DNA of 64,000 bases from Methylomonas methanica (GTDB taxonomy: Bacteria; Pseudomonadota; Gammaproteobacteria; Methylococcales; Methylomonadaceae). The stretch is from NCBI RefSeq assembly GCF_001644035.1, contig NZ_LUUG01000073.1, positions 1 to 64,000 of the forward strand. The letters run 5' to 3'. This document shows, in pieces, positions 19,016-28,308 of the stretch (its first letter is position 1; each line of letters opens with the position of its first letter). A program made the position numbers and the translations under genes. A model generated the notes under the pieces. It was not told where the DNA came from and did not search any database. It worked only from the letters and a program-made list of their open reading frames with translations.

Positions 19016-19687
19016 CTAAACCGAGCCGCCTGCCAAACGACCATCGACAATTCGCAATTGCCGCTTGGCTCTTCCGCCGATGTTTTGGTCATGGGTGATG
19101 ATAATCAGCGTCACACCTTGCCGGTTCAGATTCTCCAACAACTCGATAATGTCCTGACCGGACTTGCTGTCCAGATTGCCGGTCGGCTCGTCGGCCAGCA
19201 GGATACCGGGCTGCATGATCATCGCCCTGGCAATGGCTATGCGTTGCAACTGGCCGCCGGACAATTGATTGGGCTTATGCTCGGCCCGATCCAATAAACT
19301 CACCGAGGCCAATGCCTGTAACACCCGTTGCTTGCGCTGTTTGCTGTCGATGCCGGCGAGGATCATCGGCATTTCGATGTTTTCCGCCGCGGTGAGCCGG
19401 GGGATCAAATGAAAAAACTGGAACACAAAGCCGATATTGTCGCGGCGAATCCGCGCCAGTTCGTCATCGCTTTGCCGGGTGACATCGGTGCCGTTCAACA
19501 GATACTGGCCGGCCGACGGTTGATCCAACAAGGCGACAATGTTTAATAGCGTGGACTTTCCGGAACCGGACGGCCCCATCACCGATACATATTCGCCACG
19601 ACCGATAGACAGGTCTATGCCGTTCAAGGCCTGCACGATTTGCTCGCCCACCTGAAATTCCCGGCGGATACCGCTAAGCTGAATCAT
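19016..19687 (-). CDS. ABC transporter ATP-binding protein (MacB/LolD type)
   Basis: 223 aa, the size of a stand-alone LolD/MacB-class ATPase. Walker [11 protein letters not shown]-loop [12 protein letters not shown], signature LSGGQLQR, Walker [10 protein letters not shown] and switch His in IITHDQN are all intact. Its start overlaps the adaptor gene's stop by 4 bp. It has no permease beside it; the two MacB-type permeases at 9217-11623 are the obvious partners. Confidence 0.93.
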   Translation of the reverse strand: MIQLSGIRREFQVGEQIVQALNGIDLSIGRGEYVSVMGPSGSGKSTLLNIVALLDQPSAGQYLLNGTDVTRQSDDELARIRRDNIGFVFQFFHLIPRLTAAENIEMPMILAGIDSKQRKQRVLQALASVSLLDRAEHKPNQLSGGQLQRIAIARAMIMQPGILLADEPTGNLDSKSGQDIIELLENLNRQGVTLIIITHDQNIGGRAKRQLRIVDGRLAGGSV

Positions 19688-20820
19688 GGCTTGACGCGAA
19701 CCGTCACGCCGGCCGCCACGCCATCCTTACCAACCGACGTCACCACTTGGTCGCCCGCCTTCAATCCCGACAGCACCTCGGTGAAACTCCAGTTGGATAG
19801 GCCGGGCTGAAAGCTTTGTTCATGCAGCACATTGTCTTCGTCTATCAACAACACGCGATGATTGTCCAGAATCGCCTCGGCCGGCAAACGCAGCGTACGC
19901 TCTTTTTGGTTAAGCAACACTTCGATGTCCGCGCTGTAACCCGGCAACAATTCCGCCAGATCTTTGGGATCGCGCAAAGTAACTTCAACTTCCACCGTGC
20001 GCGCCTGTTTTTCCTTTTCCAACACATAGGGCGCAACGCGGGTCACGATGCCGGAACACCGTTTTTCTGGAAACGCATCCAGCGACACGCAGGCACTCAT
20101 GCCGGTCTTGATACTGGCCGCGTCCACTTCATCGATAGGCGCCGAGACGGTCAGACAACTAACGTCCAACAAATCGATAGGCGGCAAGGTCGGAATCCCC
20201 GGCGGCGATGGCGTGACGAACTCGCCCAACTCGGCATTGACCTCCGCGACCGTACCGTCGAACGGTGCTTTCACCAAAGTGCGCTGCACAGCCGCCTCGG
20301 CGACGCCCAACTGCGCCTCGGCCACCTCAATGGCTTGCAGCGCTGCCTTGCACCCGGCGCGCTGCGACTTACCGCCGGTTACCGACTTATCGACCTGTTC
20401 GACTGACACCACGTTTTTGTGTTTTTGTAATTGAGTCATCCGCGCCGCTTCCCGCTCCGCGCCGCCGGCCAGTTGGCAGGCCTGTTCAGCACTGGCCCGG
20501 CTGGCATTGATTTGGGCCTTTTGCAGTTCAACCTGGGCTTTCAAATCGTGATTCCACACTTCCAGCAACACTTGGCCTTGCTTGACCTTATCGCCTTCCT
20601 TGACCAACAAACTCGCCACCTGCCCTCCAGTGGCCGGCGCCAGATACGCCCGTCGACACGCCTTGACCGTCCCCACCCGCGTATTCGCCACCGTCGCCCG
20701 CACCTCGCCTTCCGCCAGAGTATAAGCCTCCACCTCGACCGGCTGCGGGCGGCGGCTGTAGAAAAATAGTGCGGCGATGGCTATCAGCAAGGCAGCAACG
20801 ATCAGAGATTTGCTTTTCAT
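19684..20820 (-). CDS. Periplasmic adaptor (HlyD/MacA-type membrane fusion protein)
   Basis: 378 aa. N-terminal anchor (SLIVAALLIAIAALFFYS), a lipoyl half-motif (GGQVASLLVKEGDKVKQGQVLLEV), a helical hairpin around residues 95-170, the second lipoyl half (APFDGTVAEVNAELGE) and a C-terminal beta-barrel/proximal domain. It would couple the inner-membrane ABC exporter to an outer-membrane channel. The 4-bp overlap with the ATPase shows a coupled operon. No TolC-like gene is present. Confidence 0.9.
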   Translation of the reverse strand: MKSKSLIVAALLIAIAALFFYSRRPQPVEVEAYTLAEGEVRATVANTRVGTVKACRRAYLAPATGGQVASLLVKEGDKVKQGQVLLEVWNHDLKAQVELQKAQINASRASAEQACQLAGGAEREAARMTQLQKHKNVVSVEQVDKSVTGGKSQRAGCKAALQAIEVAEAQLGVAEAAVQRTLVKAPFDGTVAEVNAELGEFVTPSPPGIPTLPPIDLLDVSCLTVSAPIDEVDAASIKTGMSACVSLDAFPEKRCSGIVTRVAPYVLEKEKQARTVEVEVTLRDPKDLAELLPGYSADIEVLLNQKERTLRLPAEAILDNHRVLLIDEDNVLHEQSFQPGLSNWSFTEVLSGLKAGDQVVTSVGKDGVAAGVTVRVKP

Positions 20821-20889
20821 GGAGCGAGTGCGCGGATAAGAGGTAGACCGGTAGCCTACATCGACAACGCTTGATTGCCAAGTGATGAA

Positions 20890-21183
20890 CTACTTCCGCT
20901 GCGCCCAGTAGCCTGGTCGCCGCCTGTGATGTGCGACGGCAAGAATTCGCAACTCCTCAGCAGTGCACTGATAGATGATGCTGTATGGGAAGCGACGGAG
21001 GTTATAGCGTCGACGCGTGCCGCGAAACAGAGTGCCGAGCAGCGGATTGGTCAAAACGAAGTTGGCAGCTCGTTCAAACTCGGCCACAAATGCCAAACCA
21101 AGTTCGATATTCGCTTTCAACGTATAGAATGCGGCTGCATCGTGAAGCTCCGTGAGCGCCGGCGGCGCAACGACCAGCTTCAT
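20890..21183 (-). CDS. RelE/ParE-family toxin
   Basis: 97 aa. Family pattern: N-terminal AxxELxDAAxFY helix, a central NPLLGTLFRGTRRRYNLRRFPYSIIYQ strand set and the C-terminal ILAVAHHRRRPGYW. Such toxins act on ribosome-bound mRNA (RelE) or gyrase (ParE); this one fits the ParE-like branch better because of the RRFPYSIIY strand and AHxRRxPxYW end. Its ATG overlaps the antitoxin stop by 4 bp, antitoxin first. Confidence 0.88.
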   Translation of the reverse strand: MKLVVAPPALTELHDAAAFYTLKANIELGLAFVAEFERAANFVLTNPLLGTLFRGTRRRYNLRRFPYSIIYQCTAEELRILAVAHHRRRPGYWAQRK

Positions 21184-21404
21184 TTCAGGGCTGCACGTAC
21201 CTGGGCAAGTGCTTCAGCAATGGGAATGACTTGCACAGTTCCATTCTCAATATCGGATATTCTGCGCTCGGTTTCGGCGACCCAAGCTTCCTCAATCTCG
21301 GCGTCCTCGTCGAGACTGGCAAGCAGCAGCTGGGCAAAAGCCGCGCGTTCACCGACTGTTAGTTGCAGGGCTTGGGCTTCGAGCAATTCGAGTTGAGTTC
21401 CCAT
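21180..21404 (-). CDS. Antitoxin, putative addiction module component family
   Basis: 74 aa. It matches the short addiction-module component pattern (TIGR02574 type): LTVGERAAFAQLLLASLDED, then EEAWVAETERRISDIENGTVQVIPIAEALAQVRAAL. GGAG precedes the start. It is translationally coupled to the toxin and is expected to neutralise it and to autoregulate the pair. Confidence 0.88.
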   Translation of the reverse strand: MGTQLELLEAQALQLTVGERAAFAQLLLASLDEDAEIEEAWVAETERRISDIENGTVQVIPIAEALAQVRAALK

Positions 21405-21765
21405 GGCTAAGGTCTCCGTAAAGATGGTAGCTGTATTATACCGATGCTCTGGTTAGACGCCATGTTAAGCAGGGTATGTTGCTGCAAGACCGAGTTCCGT
21501 TTTTCTGTGCTGCGGCTATAGCTGATGTTGAAACGGGAAACATTATAGACATCCGCTTCGAACCATCCCTGGAGTCTGGATTCGCTAAGCGGTCTAACGG
21601 CTCCGGCAATCCATTCCAGAATGACGCCGTCAACACAGTCCCCGAAGCCCTGCTGGGTATACAGTATTTATAACAATGCTAAGTGTTTTCTTGTGGGACG
21701 GCTGTTCTCCCGTTTGCCGCGCCGAGTACCGGAGCTTTCGGCGGGATCAGCCCGCAGGGGCGACG
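21405..21765. other. Gene-free stretch between antitoxin and repeat
   Basis: About 360 bp with promoter room for the toxin-antitoxin pair at its left end. Short open frames cross it on both strands, but they have no ribosome sites or family features. I see nothing else to name. Confidence 0.4.
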
Positions 21766-21957
21766 CATGGATGCGGCGCGTTGACGAAGGGGCAGGAAGC
21801 TCCTTTCGTCAACCCCCGGCGAAAGCGAGGAACGCAGGGAAAAAGCGGCATCCGGGCCGCCTTTTCTTTGGATACTTTCTTTTGGCGGAGCAAAAGAAAG
21901 TATCTCGGCCGTCGGCCCGAGAACCGACATTAAATCCAGCGGTCGCGCCAGCGACAC
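21766..21957. repeat. Multi-hairpin dispersed repeat, copy 2
   Basis: Near-identical to window positions 1-190 in the same orientation. The central stem here is ATACTTTCTTTTG / CAAAAGAAAGTAT (21872-21884 and 21891-21903). Compared with copy 1, the outer pair changed from G-C to A-T on both arms. It ends in GGTCGCGCCAGCGACAC. The open frames across it are repeat, not genes. Confidence 0.82.
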
Positions 21958-22007
21958 ATTATTTCGAAATACTTCAAATCCGCGTGGGCACAAAAACCGT
22001 GCCCACC

Positions 22008-22511
22008 CTACGAAACGTCAAAAAACAAATCTCGTATGCGGTTTTCAAGTTTGAAGCCATCAAAGCCTTGCATTAATGCTGGCTTGGTCTTTTGGCGTTG
22101 CATAACATTCGAATCAACATACATGTAAAGATGGTACTTGCCAGTGGAGGGTGTTTGTTGAGCGCGATCTTTTAACTCATCATGATGGAAAATCCATGCG
22201 CGGCTTTCCGATATGTCAACGAAGGCAAAATATTCGGCAGGTGAATTGACTGGAACCCACCAATCGAGAGTAAGCTTTCCTTTGCCTCCTGCAGGTTTTG
22301 GCGCGAGATTTGTTTTTATTTGAACTGTGAACGCCTTTTTTCCCTGGCTAGAGTAAGCAACAAGATCAATTCCTGCATCAGTAGTGAGATGTGCTGACTC
22401 AATGCCATACTGTAAAAGGCGATATTGAATAAATAGTTCGCCAAGTTTACCAATCTGTTGTGTTGATAACGTTTGATCAAAGGAACATTTAACTTTGTGT
22501 TTTTCAATCAC
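22008..22511 (-). CDS. PD-(D/E)XK nuclease-like protein (DUF4365-type)
   Basis: 167 aa. N-terminal helix (QQIGKLGELFIQYRLLQYGI) followed by AGIDLVAYSSQGKKAFTVQIKTN, which gives the Asp ... Gln-x-Lys core of a restriction-endonuclease-like fold. Later WVPVNSPAEYFAFVDIS strand and a C-terminal helix fit DUF4365-like proteins, often linked to mobile or defence DNA. Its ATG overlaps the nfeD stop by 4 bp, an unexpected coupling. The gene is AT-richer than neighbours, which hints at transfer. Function not established. Confidence 0.7.
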   Translation of the reverse strand: MIEKHKVKCSFDQTLSTQQIGKLGELFIQYRLLQYGIESAHLTTDAGIDLVAYSSQGKKAFTVQIKTNLAPKPAGGKGKLTLDWWVPVNSPAEYFAFVDISESRAWIFHHDELKDRAQQTPSTGKYHLYMYVDSNVMQRQKTKPALMQGFDGFKLENRIRDLFFDVS

Positions 22512-22954
22512 CTACAAACCTCCACCTCAAACACCGTCCCCTTAACCGCCACCACTTTCACCTTAGCCCCCATCGGACTATCCTCCCCATGCACCTTCCA
22601 AAACGTATCATCAACCTTAATCTTGCCCTGACCATTCTCGATAGGCGCGATCAGAAAAAAAGTCCGCCCGATGTACTGCGCCCCGCGCTGATTCAATAAA
22701 GGATGATCGGTAACAGTCACCGCCCGATTCCGGGCGTATTTACGCCAGGCCAGCACCGACAACACCGCCAGCAAGGAAAACAGCAGTAACTGCACGTTGA
22801 ACGGCGTGGCCCGCACTAACAACACCACAGCGCCGACAATAAACGCCGACACCGCCAACCACAGGAAAAAGAAACCGGTGACGACGATTTCCAAGGCTAA
22901 AAAGCCCACCGCCAGCACCCACCAATACCAAAACACAATATCTTGCTCCAACAT
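22508..22954 (-). CDS. NfeD-family membrane protein
   Basis: 148 aa. Three N-terminal hydrophobic segments (residues about 8-75) followed by a soluble OB-fold domain (GAQYIGRTFFLIAPIENGQGKIKVDDTFWKV). NfeD proteins are encoded next to SPFH proteins and help organise membrane microdomains or stomatin proteolysis. It lies 2 bp after the SPFH gene, confirming the standard pair. Confidence 0.9.
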   Translation of the reverse strand: MLEQDIVFWYWWVLAVGFLALEIVVTGFFFLWLAVSAFIVGAVVLLVRATPFNVQLLLFSLLAVLSVLAWRKYARNRAVTVTDHPLLNQRGAQYIGRTFFLIAPIENGQGKIKVDDTFWKVHGEDSPMGAKVKVVAVKGTVFEVEVCR

Positions 22955-22956
22955 AA

Positions 22957-23877
22957 TTAAGCCTTTTTATTCAGCGCTTCTTTAGCCAATTCGCCGATGC
23001 CGCCCAGCGCGCCGATCACGCTGGAGGCTTCCAGCGGCATGAAGATCAGTTTGCTGTTGTTGGCCGAAGCGACTTCTTTCAAGGATTCAATGTATTTTTG
23101 CGCAACGAAGTAATTGATGGCCTGTACGTCGCCTTTGGAGATGGCTTCGGACACCATCATCGTGGCGCGGGCTTCCGCTTCTGCGAGTCGCTCACGAGCT
23201 TCGGCGTCGCGGAACGCGGCTTCTTTACGGCCTTCGGCATCCAGAATCGCGCCTTGTTTCAAACCTTCGGCTTTCAAAATTTCCGCTTGCCGCAAGCCTT
23301 CCGCTTCCAAGATCTGCGCGCGTTTTTCCCGCTCGGCTTTCATTTGTCTGGCCATGGAATCGACCAAGTCCTTGGGTGGGGCAATATCTTTGATTTCGAT
23401 ACGAGTGACTTTAAGCCCCCACGGTGAGGTGGCTTCATCGACTACCGTCAACAGGCGGGCGTTGATTTCGTCGCGGCGCGATAGCAGTTCGTCCAGGTCC
23501 ATGGAGCCCATTACGGTACGGATATTGGTCATCACCAGATTGATAATGGCCATGTCCAGATAAGTAATCTCGTAAGCGGCCTTGGCGGCATCCATAATCT
23601 GATAAAACACCACACCATCGACCCGCACCATCGCGTTGTCCTTGGTAATGACTTCCTGCGACGGTACGTCCAGCACTTGTTCCATCATGTTAAGCTTGCG
23701 ACCGATGCGGTCAATGATCGGCATGATGATATTCAAGCCGGGCGTCAAAGTCGCGGTATATTTACCGAAGCGTTCGACGGTGTACTCCATGCCCTGCGGC
23801 ACGGACTTGACGCTCATGAACACCATCAAAACTGCAAACACCAACAACATTATTGCGAATAAACCAAAGCCGCCCAT
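22957..23877 (-). CDS. SPFH/Band-7 (stomatin/paraslipin-like, QmcA type)
   Basis: 306 aa. One N-terminal TM helix, then the SPFH domain ([14 protein letters not shown] ... [27 protein letters not shown]), a long coiled coil of Ala/Glu/Arg repeats (about 185-255) and a C-terminal segment [18 protein letters not shown]. This is the paraslipin/QmcA layout. AGGAGG lies just before the ATG. With NfeD it would form oligomeric rings in the inner membrane. Confidence 0.93.
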   Translation of the reverse strand: MGGFGLFAIMLLVFAVLMVFMSVKSVPQGMEYTVERFGKYTATLTPGLNIIMPIIDRIGRKLNMMEQVLDVPSQEVITKDNAMVRVDGVVFYQIMDAAKAAYEITYLDMAIINLVMTNIRTVMGSMDLDELLSRRDEINARLLTVVDEATSPWGLKVTRIEIKDIAPPKDLVDSMARQMKAEREKRAQILEAEGLRQAEILKAEGLKQGAILDAEGRKEAAFRDAEARERLAEAEARATMMVSEAISKGDVQAINYFVAQKYIESLKEVASANNSKLIFMPLEASSVIGALGGIGELAKEALNKKA

Positions 23878-23978
23878 AGCGCCTCCTAAGTTGTGAAAAT
23901 GAATTGTGTATTGCCAACGGTCACGCGGCTAATAATAATGTATGTCTCTTTAACTTGCTGGAAACAGGGTTCCGATTC

Positions 23979-24242
23979 ATGAATACTTTGATCTACTACA
24001 GTTTTAACGTAATGATTTTGGCGGTGATTATCTTGATCGTCGGCCTGATCAAACCCAAGTGGATACTGCTGTGGATGGATAAACCCGGTCGCCTGCCCAT
24101 CATGGCCATTGCCGGTGCGATATTTATGGCCGGTGCGGTGATGTTCGGCGAAGGCAATAAGCAAAAACAACAGGAACAAGCCGCCGCCGCAGCCAAACAA
24201 CCCGCGCAAAAGGCGGGTGAAGAAGTGCCGGATTTACATTAA
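23979..24242 (+). CDS. Small two-TM membrane protein
   Basis: 87 aa from the ATG at 23979, with AGGG nine bases upstream. Two hydrophobic helices (YYSFNVMILAVIILIVGLI and PIMAIAGAIFMAGAVMFG) separated by KPKWILLWMDKPGR, then a polar Gln/Ala tail. Unknown family; the arginine/lysine loop suggests a cytoplasmic turn. It is divergent from the SPFH-NfeD operon. Confidence 0.65.
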   Translation: MNTLIYYSFNVMILAVIILIVGLIKPKWILLWMDKPGRLPIMAIAGAIFMAGAVMFGEGNKQKQQEQAAAAAKQPAQKAGEEVPDLH

Positions 24243-24288
24243 TCCGTAGGGTCAAATGAATTCGCACTTCTAATTTCGCTTTTTTATT

Positions 24289-24325
24289 TCCCTCACCCCT
24301 CTCCCGGAGGGCGAGAGAGAACATC
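24289..24325. repeat. Palindrome of the CTCTCCCGGAGGG family
   Basis: Intergenic palindrome with the core CTCTCCCGGAGGGCGAGAG, preceded by TTTCCCTCACCC. The same module occurs inside a gene at 61345-61378, and a relative lies inside polA. It lies between convergent genes and could end transcription. Confidence 0.6.
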
Positions 24326-24354
24326 TGCCGAAATTTGAAGCGGGAAAATTATAG

Positions 24355-26307
24355 TTAAACTCGAAAGCTCGCGACCAACTTTTTTAGAACCTGCAAATCG
24401 CTGGCTTCGGTATCTGATTGGTAGCGTAAGCGAATATAAATCGCGGTAATCCGCTCAATTGCTTCGGCCAAATCCGGGCGCAGCCCTTTGGCGCGCTCGG
24501 CGACGGTTTTGGGGCCATCGCCGACATCAACTTTAATACCGGCTTTGCTCAGCTTGGCACAAAACTGCCGATACAACATCAGAGCCGGGTCTTGGCGGCG
24601 CAGGTTGGGCCGCAACAAGCGCCAAGCCAACACGCCGCCGACACCGGCAACGCTAATCAACAGCCAATAACCGAGCTTGACGAAATTATCTATCCCCAGG
24701 CTTTGTAAAAACGCTCTCTGATTAACCGTGTCGTAATTGATGATCCAGCGTTGCCAGTTGTAATCGACGCTTTGCCAGAGTTGCCGGCCGCGTTGCAGCC
24801 AGGATAAGGTTTTTGCGTCGAGTTGGATCGGGCTGAAATTAACCGCGCCGCTGGCAATTTGTAAATCCACGTTCACGCCGCGCTCGATGCGCTCAGGGGC
24901 GATGGCGGCGGTCGGATCGAATCTAACCCAGCCGCGCCCTTCCAGCCAAGCTTCCGCCCAAGCATGTGCGTCAGCCTGCCTGATCTCCAAAAAGCCGCCG
25001 ACGTCGTTAATCTGTCCGCCTTGATAACCGCCCACCACCCGTGCCGGAATCTCCGCAACGCGCAACAAATACACAAAGGCCGTGGCGTAATGGCTGCAAA
25101 ACCCGGCGCGGCGCTCGAATAAAAAGGTCTCTATCGGTTTATCCGGCATCGCCTCTGGACTAAGGGTGTAATGAAAGTTTTCCTGGCGAAAATGTTGCAA
25201 CAAATTGCCGATAAACAACTCGGGGCCGGCTTGCCTGCCTTGTAACTGCTTAACCAACTCCACGATTTTTTCCGACGGTTTGCCGGGTAGTTGCAGATTT
25301 TCCCTGCGCTCGGTTTTGCTGATGCCTCCGGTGTTATAGACAGGCGAGGAGCTAAGCTGATACTCGGCGCGGTCACCGGGATTTTTATTGGTGATTAGCT
25401 GATATACACCGTTGCGCCGTAAGCCCGCGCCAAACTGCGTGGGCATCTCCAGCGCAAACACCCAATTCTGTTTTTGCGGCTCCATCATCAGCGTGTAATC
25501 GTAAGTTACGCCAGTAAAAGCAGGTTGATCCGGATTATTCTCCCGGCCCAATACCGGCGGCGCTCGCCAACTTACTCCATCGGTAGTGGCATAAACCGGC
25601 CCGCGCCAATAGCGCTGGGCCGGCGGCGGCAGGTCGCCGGCGAATTTGACCCGAAACACCAGTTCCGGCGACAAACTTAATTCGGCAATCGAACCGGGTT
25701 CCAAGGTATTGCTCAGGCCACTCTTGGCGTGAGTATCATTGTCCAGCCAACTCCAGTGCGGCGCCTCCAGGCGCGGAAACAATACAAACAACACCAAGGC
25801 CAACGGCAGGCTTTGCAGAATAATCGCCGCCGACGTTTTTAAGGCTGCCAGGGTTTGCGGCGCCTGGCTGTTTTGCGTAATCAAGGTAGCCAGCAGCACC
25901 CCGCACACCAGCAGGATATACAGAGCCATCAAGATGCTTTCTTCGTACAAAAACTGCGTGACCGCCACGATGAAAGCCAGATACACGATCACATACACGT
26001 CGCGCCTGCCGTGAATTTCCAGCAACTTCAAGCCCAACGCCACGACGAACAGACTGGTGCCGGCATCGCGGCCGAATACGGAGTGCTGCTGACTGTATAA
26101 CAAACCTATTCCCAGCAGCATCAATAAAAATACGCCAAACCGGTTTGGTAAATAGCGGGGCTGCCAAACGCTCAGCAAGCGCCAGAGCAGCAGCAGCGTA
26201 AAAAATCCGAACAATAACGGCGGAATATGCCAGGCATGCGGCAGCGTGATCAGCCCTATCGAACCCAGCATAAACAGCATCAGTCGCGTGGACGGCAGAA
26301 ACGGCAT
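24355..26307 (-). CDS. TgpA-type membrane transglutaminase-like protease
   Basis: 650 aa from the ATG at 26307, which follows the upstream stop as TGAGCATG; an ATG at 26337 would overlap more. The first 190 residues hold about six TM helices, then a periplasmic transglutaminase-like domain with catalytic Cys in RRAGFCSHYATAFVYLLR, His in QADAHAWAEAWL and Asp in WVRFDPTAA, then one more TM and a C-terminal cytoplasmic DUF4129-like tail. In Pseudomonas, TgpA is essential; its role is unclear. Last gene of the MoxR-DUF58-TgpA operon. Confidence 0.92.
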   Translation of the reverse strand: MPFLPSTRLMLFMLGSIGLITLPHAWHIPPLLFGFFTLLLLWRLLSVWQPRYLPNRFGVFLLMLLGIGLLYSQQHSVFGRDAGTSLFVVALGLKLLEIHGRRDVYVIVYLAFIVAVTQFLYEESILMALYILLVCGVLLATLITQNSQAPQTLAALKTSAAIILQSLPLALVLFVLFPRLEAPHWSWLDNDTHAKSGLSNTLEPGSIAELSLSPELVFRVKFAGDLPPPAQRYWRGPVYATTDGVSWRAPPVLGRENNPDQPAFTGVTYDYTLMMEPQKQNWVFALEMPTQFGAGLRRNGVYQLITNKNPGDRAEYQLSSSPVYNTGGISKTERRENLQLPGKPSEKIVELVKQLQGRQAGPELFIGNLLQHFRQENFHYTLSPEAMPDKPIETFLFERRAGFCSHYATAFVYLLRVAEIPARVVGGYQGGQINDVGGFLEIRQADAHAWAEAWLEGRGWVRFDPTAAIAPERIERGVNVDLQIASGAVNFSPIQLDAKTLSWLQRGRQLWQSVDYNWQRWIINYDTVNQRAFLQSLGIDNFVKLGYWLLISVAGVGGVLAWRLLRPNLRRQDPALMLYRQFCAKLSKAGIKVDVGDGPKTVAERAKGLRPDLAEAIERITAIYIRLRYQSDTEASDLQVLKKLVASFRV

Positions 26308-26309
26308 GC

Positions 26310-27260
26310 TCAAAACAGCGCCAGGGCTTGCAGACAATTACGGTAATGCGCGGCACCGTTGTCCGGCGGCAGACGCAAGCCTGGCAGCACCAAGCCGTAA
26401 CGCAAACCGGCCTGCTCGGCATCCACCAACCAGCGGCACAACTGGCTAAGGCGCTCTTCCAAGTGATGGCCGGGCGCTTGTTGATAATCCAGCCACAATT
26501 CGCTGGAACTGGCGCCGCTGTAGTATTTACTGTGCACACCCTGGCCTTTGGCGAAGGCTTTCCAATGGATTTGCCGAATCGCGTCGCCGCGCTGATAGAC
26601 TCTTACCCCGTCAAACTCGTCGCCGCTACGGCGGTTTTGGCCGGGCTTATCCTGACCGCCGCCGCTTTCCGGAAACGGCAGTTGCTGGTTGGCAGGCTTG
26701 GGATAAACCAGCAAAGGACTATCGAAACGTAAGGGCGCCCAGGCCCGAAATAAACCCAAGGGGTAGGTGCTGGAAACGGTCAGCGTGCCCGGCAACTGCC
26801 AACCGCGCTGGTGGGTGGGTTGATACAGTGTGACGATTTGGGTTTGCTCGGCGGCTAAGCTGATAGACAACTCGGACTGCAAAGTCAGATCGACAGCAAA
26901 ACGCGGCTGCGAACCCGGATTGCTGATCTGGAAACTATACGGGCCTGCTTGGCCGGCAAACACCGCTTGTGGGCGGGCGGGTTGAATGGTTAATCCGGCC
27001 AAGGCTTTGAAGCTGTGCAGGATGGTCACAAAAAAAATGCTGGCCAGTAAAAATCCCAGCAAATAAGCCAGATTGTTGTTGTAGACAAAGCCGATCAGCA
27101 CCAGCAACAAAATCAACAACACAAAAGCCAGCCCGCGTTGCGTCGGCAAAATAAACACCCGCCGCTGCGTCAACACAATCGGCCCGGCGGTCGGCGCCTC
27201 ACCGCTAAAAAAACGCGACAGTTTAAGGCGCTGTTTTAAGGGTAAGGCCGCTTCGCTCAA
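26310..27260 (-). CDS. DUF58 membrane protein
   Basis: 316 aa. Two N-terminal TM helices (LAFVLLILLLVLIGFVY and LLGFLLASIFFVTILHSF), a beta-rich middle, then the DUF58 signature DEFDGVRVYQRGDAIRQIHWKAFAK. DUF58 proteins resemble von Willebrand A-like or CARF-less adapter domains and are almost always partners of MoxR ATPases. Its ATG overlaps the moxR-like stop by 4 bp. Confidence 0.92.
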   Translation of the reverse strand: MSEAALPLKQRLKLSRFFSGEAPTAGPIVLTQRRVFILPTQRGLAFVLLILLLVLIGFVYNNNLAYLLGFLLASIFFVTILHSFKALAGLTIQPARPQAVFAGQAGPYSFQISNPGSQPRFAVDLTLQSELSISLAAEQTQIVTLYQPTHQRGWQLPGTLTVSSTYPLGLFRAWAPLRFDSPLLVYPKPANQQLPFPESGGGQDKPGQNRRSGDEFDGVRVYQRGDAIRQIHWKAFAKGQGVHSKYYSGASSSELWLDYQQAPGHHLEERLSQLCRWLVDAEQAGLRYGLVLPGLRLPPDNGAAHYRNCLQALALF

Positions 27261-28162
27261 AGTACCGGCACATGCTTGAGAATGGGTGCGACGATGGCCG
27301 CTGAATCGTTGGCGCCCACGTTTAAACGATGCCCGGCCACCGCCGGCAATACTGCTTGCATGTCTTCCGGCAGAACGGCCTGGCGCTTATCGATTAGTGC
27401 CCAAGCCTTGGCTGCGGCCAGCAAGCCCAGGCCCGCGCGCGGCGACAGGCCGCTGGCAAAATCGGTGGATTGGCGGCTAAAAGCCAGAATGGCTTGCAGA
27501 TAATCCAGCAAGGCCGACGACACATACACCTGATCCGCGGCCTGTTGCAAGTCCGCCAATTGCGCGGGCAGTAACGCCACCGGCAACTCGTCGATCAATA
27601 CATGCCGTGGTTGACCGCTCAGCAACTCCCGTTCGGCCTGGCGGCTGGGGTAACCTAACTCGATACGCATCAAAAACCGGTCTACTTGCGATTCCGGCAA
27701 CGGGAAAGTGCCGATTTGATGCGCCGGATTTTGCGTAGCGATGACAAAAAACGGCTGCGGCAAGGGATAAGTGCGGCCTTCGACGGTCACCTGCCGTTCT
27801 TCCATCGCTTCCAATAAGGCACTTTGCGCCTTGGGTGTGGCCCGGTTGATTTCGTCGGCCAGGATCATTTGTTTGAAAATCGGCCCGGGATGGAAGCTAA
27901 ATAACTGCTGATGCGCGTCGAATACCGAGGAGCCGACGATATCGGCCGGTAAAATATCGCTAGTGAATTGAATCCGCTGATATTCCAGGCCAAACAAGCG
28001 CGCCAGAGTGTGAGAGAGAGTGGTTTTGCCAACACCAGGAATGTCCTCGATCAGCAAATGTCCCCTGGCCAACAGACAGCAAACCGCCAGGCGAATTTGT
28101 GGTTGTTTACCGAGAATGACTTGATTGGCAGCGGCGAGTAAACGATCAAGAGCAAGGTCCAT
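27257..28162 (-). CDS. MoxR-family AAA+ ATPase
   Basis: 301 aa. Walker A in DIPGVGKTTLSH, Walker B in MILADEINRATPKAQSALLEAMEE, sensor 1 in FFVIATQNPAHQIGTFPLPESQVDRFLMR, and the C-terminal lid. MoxR ATPases act as chaperones that assemble or activate partners with metal-binding or VWA domains. It leads the three-gene operon with DUF58 and TgpA, all overlapping or within 2 bp. Confidence 0.95.
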   Translation of the reverse strand: MDLALDRLLAAANQVILGKQPQIRLAVCCLLARGHLLIEDIPGVGKTTLSHTLARLFGLEYQRIQFTSDILPADIVGSSVFDAHQQLFSFHPGPIFKQMILADEINRATPKAQSALLEAMEERQVTVEGRTYPLPQPFFVIATQNPAHQIGTFPLPESQVDRFLMRIELGYPSRQAERELLSGQPRHVLIDELPVALLPAQLADLQQAADQVYVSSALLDYLQAILAFSRQSTDFASGLSPRAGLGLLAAAKAWALIDKRQAVLPEDMQAVLPAVAGHRLNVGANDSAAIVAPILKHVPVL

Positions 28163-28308
28163 TGTGCAAAAGGCAAGAAATGTTGATGACTCGAGTATAG
28201 ATCAGCTTGGTTGCACCTGCTATCGGCTTCATTGTATAAACCAGGGATTGACTATCCGGCCGGCAGAAGCCGGTTATTAAACCATGCAGCCCTGCTGCGG
28301 AGAGTGCC

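Noticed and set aside
25736-26539. 267-codon frame on the minus strand
   Set aside because: It overlaps the TgpA and DUF58 genes out of frame and has no domain pattern.
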